Positions 53,747-59,954 of a stretch of DNA of 59,954 nucleotides are shown here, piece by piece. Under the pieces are notes generated by a model. That model did no database searches, was not told where the DNA came from, and was given only the letters and a program-made list of their open reading frames with translations. The stretch is from Verrucomicrobiota bacterium (lineage in GTDB: Bacteria > Verrucomicrobiota > Verrucomicrobiia > Opitutales > Opitutaceae). A program made the position numbers and the translations under genes. The first letter of the stretch is position 1; each line of letters opens with the position of its first letter. Where the stretch lies: the NCBI GenBank assembly GCA_016871755.1, contig VHCJ01000018.1, forward strand, positions 1 to 59,954, written 5' to 3'.

Positions 53747-54795
53747 CCAAGCCCCCCGTGGCGCCCGGCTCGCTCAGCTTCGCCGCGGTGCAGCTGGATC
53801 ACCCACACATCTACGACCAGTGCCGGGGCCTGATCTCCGCGGGCGCGGAGTTGGCCTCGGTCTATGATCCGCAGCCAGAGCGGGTCGAGGCATTCCGCAA
53901 GGTCTTCCCGCAGGCGCGCGTCGCGCGGAGCCTCGATGAGGTGCTCGCCGATCCGCGCGTGGCGCTCATCACCGCCGCGGCCGTTCCGTGCGATCGGGGT
54001 CCATTGGGCTGCCGCGTGATGCAGGCGGGCAAGGATTACCTCACCGACAAGCCGCCCTTCACCACGCTCGACCAACTCGCCGAGGCGCGTCGCGTGTCGG
54101 CCGCAACCGGACGCAAGTACATGGTCTTCTTCGGCGGCCGTCTGGGCGTCGAATGCGCCGTCCACGCCGAACGGCTCATCCGCGAGGGCGCGGTCGGCCG
54201 CGTGCTGCAGGTGATCGGGCTCGGGCCCCATCGCATCAAGAAGCCGCAGCGCCCGGCATGGTTCTTCGAGCGCGCGCGCTACGGCGGCATCCTCTGCGAC
54301 CTCGGCAGCCACCAGTGCGATTTGTTCCTCGCGTACAGCGGGTCGACCGATGCCGAGGTGCTGCATGCCGCCGTGGGCAACTTCGGCAATCCGGACACGC
54401 CGGAGCTTGAGGACTTCGGTGAGGCCAGTCTGCTCGGTTCCTCCGGCGCCACCAACCACCACCGGGTCGACTGGTTCACGCCGGCCGGCCAGAGCACGTG
54501 GGGCGATGGCCGCATGTTCGTCCTCGGCACGCGCGGCACCATCGAGCTGCGCAGCTTCTGCGACGTCGCGCAGAGCCCGCAGGGCGATCTGCTCATCCTG
54601 GTCGACGAGCAGGGCGAACATCGGATGTCCTGCGGCGGCAGGGTCGGGCTGCCGTTCTACGGCGACTTCGTGCGCGACTGCCTCGCGCGCACGGAAACCG
54701 CGATGACGCAGGCGCAGGCGTTCAAGGCGTCGGAGTTCTGCCTGCGCACGCAGGCCGCCGCACGCCGCGTCGACCGCCTGCCGGCGTCGTCCTAG
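53716..54795 (+). CDS. Gfo/Idh/MocA-family oxidoreductase
   Basis: 359 residues, NAD(P)-dependent sugar or polyol dehydrogenase family. The Rossmann part begins at FAAVQLDHPHIYDQCRGL rather than the usual G-x-G-x-x-G, so the dinucleotide loop is atypical. ADPRVALITAAAVPCDRG and GKDYLTDKPPF carry the family Lys-Pro motif. The substrate domain contains YGGILCDLGSHQCDLFL. No signal peptide. It overlaps the preceding VCBS gene by 31 bases and is convergent with the pectate lyase. Confidence 0.8.
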   Translation: MHPDHAPRLLTKPPVAPGSLSFAAVQLDHPHIYDQCRGLISAGAELASVYDPQPERVEAFRKVFPQARVARSLDEVLADPRVALITAAAVPCDRGPLGCRVMQAGKDYLTDKPPFTTLDQLAEARRVSAATGRKYMVFFGGRLGVECAVHAERLIREGAVGRVLQVIGLGPHRIKKPQRPAWFFERARYGGILCDLGSHQCDLFLAYSGSTDAEVLHAAVGNFGNPDTPELEDFGEASLLGSSGATNHHRVDWFTPAGQSTWGDGRMFVLGTRGTIELRSFCDVAQSPQGDLLILVDEQGEHRMSCGGRVGLPFYGDFVRDCLARTETAMTQAQAFKASEFCLRTQAAARRVDRLPASS

Positions 54796-54823
54796 TCGCG
54801 GAGTCTCACGCGGTTTTCCACTC

Positions 54824-56014
54824 CTAGCGCGAGCCCGGCTTCGCCGGCACCGCGGCCTTGACGCGCTTCTGCCAGCGGGGAAATTCGCGCTCGAGGAGGG
54901 ATTTCGCGCTGTCGTTGTACCACGCGTACCCGATGCGGCGCTCGTGCTCGATCTCCGCCACGGCGTAGTGGATCACCCGGTCGCGCCCGATGAAGATCGG
55001 TCGGTTCGTCCCGATTTCATAGAAGCGCGCCCACAGGGGTCCCGCCGCGGGATCGCGCCGGAACACGCGGTCCCGCCCCTTGGGCAGATCCGGTGCATCC
55101 ACCGTCTCCCACGCCGCCCCGTCGATGCGCACGGCCCGCAGCCACGCCACCGCAGCGTTCACCGCCGCGACGATCTCCGGAGTGGGATGCTCGTCGCGCA
55201 GGAGGAAGCGGACGATGCCGACGCTCTCCGCCGACGCGAGCGACACGGGCTCGAAGGTCCGCGCCACCGCCGGCGCGAAGGTGACTTCGTCGTGCTGCGC
55301 GCCCCACGCGGTGCGCACGCCGGCGGTCACAATCTGGCAGCGGAGGATGCACTCCACCCCGCGTCGCACCGCGTCGGCCGCCCGCGCCCGGAGCGCCGGA
55401 TCGGTCCAGCCAAAGGGACTCCTCCCGGCCGCCACGTCGTCGAGGACTTCAAGGGTCCGGACCATGGCCTGGTCATTGAAGGTGATCCGGCGGTAGTAGC
55501 CCGAGCGCAGCGGAAAGTACTGCGGCCACCCGCCGTTCGGGTACTGCGCGGCCAGCAGGTAGGCGATGCCCTTCTCCGCCGCCGCACGGAAGCGGGTCTC
55601 GCCGGTGGCGAGATGGATCGCGGCGAGCGCGCGGATTTCCCCCGTGGTCGCCCCGTTGTCGATCGTGGCCTCGGCGTCCGTCCGCTGCGCCACTTGCGTC
55701 TTCTCCGCAGCGGACAGCGGGCGCGCCATGTCCGTGTTCTTCGGCCATCCGCCGGAGGGCAGCTGATACAGGAGAAGGTTCTCCGCCAACGCCCGCGCTT
55801 CCGCCGAAGCCGTCCACGCCGGATCCTTCGGCACACTTCCTTTCCAGACAAAAGGAGCCGCGCCGGCCGGGGCACCCGCCGCCAGCAGCAGGACCATCCC
55901 GAGCCTACGCAGCACCACGGCCACCCCGCCGCCCGCCCGGCGTCGGACTGACGAAACCGTGCCCACCGCTGCCACGCCGGGAGTCGGTCCACCGGATGCC
56001 AACAACTGCTTCAT
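54824..56014 (-). CDS. Pectate lyase, polysaccharide lyase family 10
   Basis: 396 residues. Exported alpha/alpha-toroid lyase that cleaves polygalacturonate by beta-elimination. Landmarks: YQLPSGGWPKNTDMARP, IDNGATTGEIRALA, AAQYPNGGWPQYFPLRSGYYRRITFND and the catalytic-site block WARFYEIGTNRPIF, IGRDRVIHYAVAEIEHERR, GYAWY. Start choice is uncertain: ATG 56014 gives a long leader before the signal peptide; a GTG a few codons before Met at 55897 would give a neat one. The family assignment does not depend on this. Confidence 0.85.
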   Translation of the reverse strand: MKQLLASGGPTPGVAAVGTVSSVRRRAGGGVAVVLRRLGMVLLLAAGAPAGAAPFVWKGSVPKDPAWTASAEARALAENLLLYQLPSGGWPKNTDMARPLSAAEKTQVAQRTDAEATIDNGATTGEIRALAAIHLATGETRFRAAAEKGIAYLLAAQYPNGGWPQYFPLRSGYYRRITFNDQAMVRTLEVLDDVAAGRSPFGWTDPALRARAADAVRRGVECILRCQIVTAGVRTAWGAQHDEVTFAPAVARTFEPVSLASAESVGIVRFLLRDEHPTPEIVAAVNAAVAWLRAVRIDGAAWETVDAPDLPKGRDRVFRRDPAAGPLWARFYEIGTNRPIFIGRDRVIHYAVAEIEHERRIGYAWYNDSAKSLLEREFPRWQKRVKAAVPAKPGSR

Positions 56015-56103
56015 GCGAACACCGTGACGGCGACGGCCCCGCGCGACAATCCCGCCGCAGATCGTGGCCCGGGCGTTCGGCTGAACGTTGAACGGCGTTC
56101 GGT

Positions 56104-57918
56104 TCACGCCCCTTTCCCCGACGATGTCCTCCACGTCATCGCGCCCGCCGCAGTGCGGCGCCACGGACGGAAGATCGGCGTTCGCTCCAGTTCCAGCAGG
56201 GCCCGGACGCGCGCGAGCCGGGCTTCGTCACCCACCGCCTCGAGGAACGTCCATGCCGCCAGCACGCGGCGCCAGCGGAGGACGCGAAGGGCCGCTTCGC
56301 GGAGCGGCGGCTCGCCAAACTCCGCCCCCGCCGGAGCCAGAGTCTCCTGCGCGCGCCGCCACGAGCGCACCGCATCTCGCACGCGTGCGTTCGATGCTCC
56401 CGCCGCCCAGTCGAGGATCGCGCGTTCGCGTCGCGCTTCCCAGCGCGCCAGCGAGCGCACGCGCGAGGCCTCAGCGGTCGGATCCGCCGCGCCCGATTGC
56501 CAGTAAAGTTCCTCCTGCACCGCTTCACGGTCGCCGGGAAAGAAGAGGGGCTCGCGCGCGCTCTCCTCCCATGCGATCAGGTGCCGCTCGAACGCCGCCT
56601 CCGCTTCGCCTACGCCCTTGACCGCGCGGGACTCCAGGGCCCGGCGCCACGCCGGCCGGATGACGTCGACCCACGCGCGCCGCAGCTCGCGCTTCGCCCG
56701 CTTTTCCTCGCGGCTGGGCTTCGGCGCCGGCGCCGGCGGCGCACCGAGTTGCTCCAGGTCGGCGAAGCGTCCGCGTTGCAGCGTCTCCCCGATCTCCGGA
56801 AACTCCGCCGCCAGGATTTGCGTCCAACGACGGTACAGCGCCTCGCGACGACGCAGCTCGGCGTCATCCGACCCGACGCGCCCGCCGTCCGCCACCTCGA
56901 GGAAGCGTTCCCGCGCCGCCGCCGCGCGGGGCGTGAGTTCCCGCGCCGCCAGCGTCGTCTCGATCATCCGCGCCTGCAGCTCAAGCAAGGCTTCGGCGGT
57001 GCCGTGCGGCTGGTCGATCGTGACGTTCACCTCCATCGCGGCCGCGAAGGCCTCCGCGAGCGTGTCCCGGGGCAGTTCAAGCCGCGCCCCGGTGACGAGA
57101 TCAATCCCGAGCAGGGCCTCGGGCAGGAAGCGCTCGGACCCTTCCCAAGTGTGCGCATCCGGGTACGCGATGCAGCCCGCCGCCGGATCCGCCGCCGTCG
57201 TCGCGGTGAACCCCGCGATCCGCGGCGGCGGCCTTTCCGCGACGAGCGCGAGCGGCGCGGGTCCCGACCGCAGCCACGCCGGATCCGGGTGCGCCTTCTC
57301 CTCCTCGCCGAGGAAGTGAAATCCACCGGAGTGACAGCACGTGATGCAGAACACCACGCGTCCCCGGCCGAGGCCGTTCGCGAGCACGTCGCGCAGTTCA
57401 CGCACCCCGAGCACCTGCGCGGGATTGGTCAGCCACCCGCGCGGCGTGAGCGGCGCAGGTTCCAGCTGCCAGAGCACGATCTGACTCTCGCGGGGCTCGC
57501 GCTCCGAGAGCTCACCGTGGTCGCCGACGAAGAGAAAGAGCGTCCCGCCGTCCGCCACCCGCGGCAGAATTTCCCGGCGCAGGGCGCCCAGCACCTCCGC
57601 GCGCGTCGCCGGCCGGTTGCCGTCCAATTCACCGGGGAGCCACGACTCCAGCAGCACGCCGTCCTCTTCGACCTGCCGCCGCGTATCAGCCAGCCGCGCC
57701 GGCTTCCCCGGCACGTTGCCCGCACCAAAGAAAGTCCAGACCGCGTCAGCGGGCACCTGCTGTCGCAGCCAGCGGTTCAAGGCCCTCGCCTGCAGGTACT
57801 GGGAGTAATTGTTCGTCGTCGGCGTGCCGCCCCCCGACAGCACCACCCACGCATCCTGCGGCGCGGCCGTGGACCCAGCCACGCCGAGAACGCACGCCAC
57901 CAGGAGTCCCCGGCACAC
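56104..57918 (-). CDS. Exported caspase-fold (clan CD, metacaspase-like) cysteine peptidase with long helical tail
   Basis: 604 residues. The GTG at 57916-57918 directly precedes a signal peptide (RGLLVACVLGVAGSTAAP); an ATG at 58137 is in frame but the sequence between lacks coding character. The first 330 residues show the clan CD dyad: His134 in FLFVGDHGELSE and Cys195 in ITCCHSGGF, which resemble metacaspase HG and CHSG motifs. NYSQYLQARALNRWLRQQ and the LPGELDGN region fit the caspase-like core. The C-terminal 270 residues are long charged helices (RREALYRRWTQILAAEFPEI, RAKRELRRAWVDVIRPAWRR). It follows the FecR/sigma pair on the same strand. Confidence 0.72.
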   Translation of the reverse strand: MCRGLLVACVLGVAGSTAAPQDAWVVLSGGGTPTTNNYSQYLQARALNRWLRQQVPADAVWTFFGAGNVPGKPARLADTRRQVEEDGVLLESWLPGELDGNRPATRAEVLGALRREILPRVADGGTLFLFVGDHGELSEREPRESQIVLWQLEPAPLTPRGWLTNPAQVLGVRELRDVLANGLGRGRVVFCITCCHSGGFHFLGEEEKAHPDPAWLRSGPAPLALVAERPPPRIAGFTATTAADPAAGCIAYPDAHTWEGSERFLPEALLGIDLVTGARLELPRDTLAEAFAAAMEVNVTIDQPHGTAEALLELQARMIETTLAARELTPRAAAARERFLEVADGGRVGSDDAELRRREALYRRWTQILAAEFPEIGETLQRGRFADLEQLGAPPAPAPKPSREEKRAKRELRRAWVDVIRPAWRRALESRAVKGVGEAEAAFERHLIAWEESAREPLFFPGDREAVQEELYWQSGAADPTAEASRVRSLARWEARRERAILDWAAGASNARVRDAVRSWRRAQETLAPAGAEFGEPPLREAALRVLRWRRVLAAWTFLEAVGDEARLARVRALLELERTPIFRPWRRTAAGAMTWRTSSGKGA

Positions 57919-58553
57919 CCGCCGTGCCGCGTCACCGAGACCAGAGCTGCGCCGAAGCCCCGTACGCTGAAACCCGGCAAGGATCCGCCAAGCGCGGCCA
58001 AGCAGCGGATCAGCCTCTCTTTCCGAACGTCCACGGGGGCCACCCTCCAATGCCTCGAGCCGGGCCAACGCTGGGCCTTCCGCGGGGCCGGCAGCGGGCG
58101 CACGCGCCGCAGGAGAATCAGGGGCTGGGCAGACCATCACCGCCGAGCCTGCCCTTCCTCTTCGTGCTGCCAAGCCACTCCGACGCCTTTTCCAGTCCAT
58201 TCGGACCGATTGCGGACCTGTTTTTGTTCGTGGGGGACTCCAGGGCGCCTTGGAGTTCACGGATGGGTGCTCGGAGGGAAAACGGTTCAGGTCATAACCG
58301 CTTTCCGCACCCCCGTTCAGTCTATCGGGCAGTGGGGAAGTCTTGGGTCTGAATCCGTGACATCCGTGCAAGGGCATTTCTCGGGACCTGATGGATGAGG
58401 AAATCAGGGGGTCAGGAACCAAACCCATTCCCCAAGACCTGTTTTCCTGAGTTCCACATTCAATCCGTGGTCGATTCCGACTGAACGACCCCGGGGCAGG
58501 CGTCGGCACGAGGGGCGAAAACCTCACGCTTTCCGCTACGAATCGTGCGCGTC
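57919..58553. other. Non-coding stretch between the peptidase and the FecR gene
   Basis: 635 bases, noticeably less GC-rich in the 58180-58480 part. There is no gene I can support. The minus strand around 58440-58400 reads TCTTGGGGAATGGGTTTGGT and continues TCCTGACCCCCTGATTTCC. CCTGAT (58390-58395) and ATCAGG (58406-58411) are inverted arms. It resembles a dispersed intergenic repeat or the scar of an element (inference). A promoter for the peptidase gene may lie at the left edge. Confidence 0.4.
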
Positions 58554-59552
58554 TCACCGCGCGGCGCGGAGCGTGATGGTGTCGCCACGGCGCTCGGCGC
58601 GGACGGCGGCGGTGGACTCGAGCAGGCGGACGAAGCCCTCGACGTTGTCGGAGCGGACCGAGGCCACGATCGGCATGGCGGCGAGGGCGTCGTCGGCCAG
58701 CACGAGCCGCACGGCGTTGCGCGCGTTGAACTCCGCGACGACCCCGCCCAGCGGCGTGGAGTCGAAATCGAGCAGCCGCGGCTGCCAGACGAGCGCGCGT
58801 TCGACGGCTTCGGCGGTAACCGCCGCCACCCGGGGCGGCGGCGCGCCCGGCCCGAGGGCCACGACGGCCTGCTGGCCCGCCTCCAACGTCGGCAGTTCGG
58901 CCACGGCGGGACCGGCGGCGGGCGCCGGAGGCGTGACCTGCACGCGGCCTTCGGTGACGAGGACCGCGACCTGCGCGGCCTCCAGACGCACGTTGAAGGC
59001 CGTGCCGACGGCGCGGACGTCGACGCCGGCCGCGTGGACGACGAAGGGCCGGGCCGCGTTCTTCGCGACGGTGAAGAAGGCCTCGCCGCGCACGAGCGCG
59101 ACACGGCGCTCGCCGGCGGTGAACGCGGCGGCGATCTCGGAGTCGCCGCGCAGCTCGACGGTCGAGCCATCCTCCAGCACGCGCGTGCCCGCGTTCGCCG
59201 CGAGCCCGGCCGGCGCGGCGGGCTCGGGCCGCGTCCAGACGAAGAGGCCGACGGCGACGCTCGCGGCCAGCGCCAGCGGCGCGGCCCAGGCCAGCCACCG
59301 GACGCGCCGACGCGGCTTGGCCAGCAGGTCGGGATTGGGCTCGGCGCTGTGCTCGGGGCGCCATTGCGCGAGGAGGTTGAACTCCTTCCAGGTGCGCTGG
59401 TGGCGGGCGAAACACTCGCCGTGCCGCGGGTCGGCCGCGAGCCAGGAGAAGAACTCGTCCTGCTCGGCCGCGGTCAGCCCGCGGTCGCGGCGCACGAGCC
59501 ACTCCGCGGCCTGCGCGTCGATCCGGGCGTCGGCCTCGTCGCGCGGGTTCAT
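58554..59552 (-). CDS. FecR-family anti-sigma / signal transducer
   Basis: 332 residues. Cytoplasmic DUF4880-like N-terminus (QAAEWLVRRDRGLTAAEQDE), one membrane helix (WLAWAAPLALAASVAVGLFVW), periplasmic FecR domain (TRVLEDGSTVELRGDSEIAA, RAVGTAFNVRLEAAQ) and a C-terminal STN-like part (DFDSTPLGGVVAEFNARNA). The ATG at 59550-59552 has a strong Shine-Dalgarno (GGAGGGGAG at 59562-59554) and overlaps the sigma stop as ATGA. Unlike the module at 15-20 kb, no TonB receptor follows; the next gene is the caspase-like peptidase. Confidence 0.87.
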   Translation of the reverse strand: MNPRDEADARIDAQAAEWLVRRDRGLTAAEQDEFFSWLAADPRHGECFARHQRTWKEFNLLAQWRPEHSAEPNPDLLAKPRRRVRWLAWAAPLALAASVAVGLFVWTRPEPAAPAGLAANAGTRVLEDGSTVELRGDSEIAAAFTAGERRVALVRGEAFFTVAKNAARPFVVHAAGVDVRAVGTAFNVRLEAAQVAVLVTEGRVQVTPPAPAAGPAVAELPTLEAGQQAVVALGPGAPPPRVAAVTAEAVERALVWQPRLLDFDSTPLGGVVAEFNARNAVRLVLADDALAAMPIVASVRSDNVEGFVRLLESTAAVRAERRGDTITLRAAR

Positions 59553-59866
59553 GCTCCCCTCCCCTCGCGGCGGTACTTCGCCATGAACTGGGTGCATTTC
59601 TGCACGCCGATGGTGAGCTGGGCCGAGACGGTGTGCCCGGAGATGCCGAGCTTCCGGCCGATGTCGGCCTGGGCCATGCCGTACACCTTCCGCAGGGTGA
59701 AGACCTGGCGGCAGCGGTCGGGCAGCGATTGGATGGCTTCGGTCAAGAGTTCGAGTTCCTGGTTGCGGGCGACGGTCTCGGTGACGTCGTCCGCGTCATA
59801 CAAGACGTCCCAGCCGTCGTCGTTCACTAACCCAAGTTCCGCAGTTCGAAAATCCGGATCGTTCAT
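59549..59866 (-). CDS. ECF sigma factor containing region 4 only
   Basis: 105 residues from the ATG at 59864-59866, which directly follows an in-frame TAA. It contains a linker (LVNDDGWDVLYDADDVTETV) and a full region 4 (LTEAIQSLPDRCRQVFTLRK, GMAQADIGRKLGISGHTVSA), but no region 2 (minus-10 binding and core binding). ECF factors are usually 160-200 residues. Either the start of the gene is broken and the 5' part lies beyond the window in another frame, or this is a region-4-only regulator. Translationally coupled to FecR. Confidence 0.7.
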   Translation of the reverse strand: MNDPDFRTAELGLVNDDGWDVLYDADDVTETVARNQELELLTEAIQSLPDRCRQVFTLRKVYGMAQADIGRKLGISGHTVSAQLTIGVQKCTQFMAKYRREGRGA

Positions 59867-59954
59867 TTACAGGCACTTACGTGATTTAGGGGGTGATTTT
59901 CGGCACTACATGGCTGATTTCGCGAGAGCCTCTGGGGAGGCGGAGACCGAGGTG

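Noticed and set aside
59906-59954. End of another minus-strand gene at the right edge (reading ending SPEALAKSAM then TAG)
   Set aside because: Only 16 codons are visible; it could be the end of a gene or a chance frame, so it is not listed as a feature.
1-59954. CRISPR arrays, tRNA or rRNA genes, insertion sequences
   Set aside because: No regularly spaced direct repeats, cloverleaf-like segments, rRNA-like conserved stretches, transposase genes or terminal inverted repeats were recognised by reading; a covariance-model scan would be needed to exclude tRNAs formally.

Overview
The window is about 60 kb of very GC-rich bacterial DNA, densely coded on both strands. No rRNA, tRNA, phage or insertion sequence was recognised. 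The gene content points to Verrucomicrobiota, most likely an Opitutaceae-type organism (inference). The evidence is a PVC-type propeller/HEAT protein, FecR/ECF-sigma/TonB-receptor modules with Asp-box sialidase-like enzymes, a Tat-exported glycoside-hydrolase-like protein, a PL10 pectate lyase, a eukaryote-like single-chain glycyl-tRNA synthetase and a ribB-ribH-nusB-ftsY cluster. Many starts lack a Shine-Dalgarno sequence and follow pyrimidine-rich leaders, while a few have a strong one.

Layout. 1-10.9 kb: a large exported SGNH/propeller/HEAT/cupredoxin fusion, an L,D-transpeptidase, a TPR protein, a 5'-truncated EamA transporter, a secreted hypothetical, a dipeptide epimerase, a LOG-family protein, a miniature CreD and an NTF2-like protein. 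10.9-21.2 kb: a carbohydrate-uptake regulon. On the minus strand it runs ECF sigma, FecR, STN-TonB receptor, two Asp-box enzymes and a Tat-exported TIM-barrel protein, with a third Asp-box gene divergent. 21.2-22.0 kb: a gap holding a decayed ECF-sigma fragment and an orphan terminator. 22.0-34.4 kb: malQ with a coupled membrane-anchored protein, an octaheme cytochrome with TPRs, glyS, a small coiled-coil protein, a short ComEC, rarA, an esterase and an exported hypothetical.

34.5-40.7 kb: the two subunits of a 2-oxoacid:ferredoxin oxidoreductase, then ribB (with a degenerate GTP cyclohydrolase II half), ribH, nusB and ftsY. 40.8-46 kb: a likely zinc locus with a histidine-rich TonB receptor, a histidine-rich exported protein and a histidine-rich CobW-type GTPase, interrupted by a VapBC-type toxin-antitoxin pair whose start lies in a near-perfect palindrome. 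46.2-52.2 kb: molybdenum cofactor synthesis (moaA, moeA, moaC, moaD, moaE) and molybdate uptake (modA, modB, modC). 52.3-60 kb: a VCBS/FG-GAP protein, a Gfo/Idh/MocA oxidoreductase, a PL10 pectate lyase, a caspase-fold peptidase, and a second FecR/sigma pair whose sigma factor appears to contain region 4 only.

The picture is of a polysaccharide-degrading heterotroph. It imports oligosaccharides through TonB receptors under cell-surface signalling, processes glucans with MalQ, and carries ferredoxin-linked, molybdenum-dependent and multihaem redox functions. The most unusual items are the self-contained propeller/cupredoxin fusion, the sigma/FecR pair facing a caspase-like protein, the TonB receptor with two stacked export signals, and the operator overlapping the antitoxin start.
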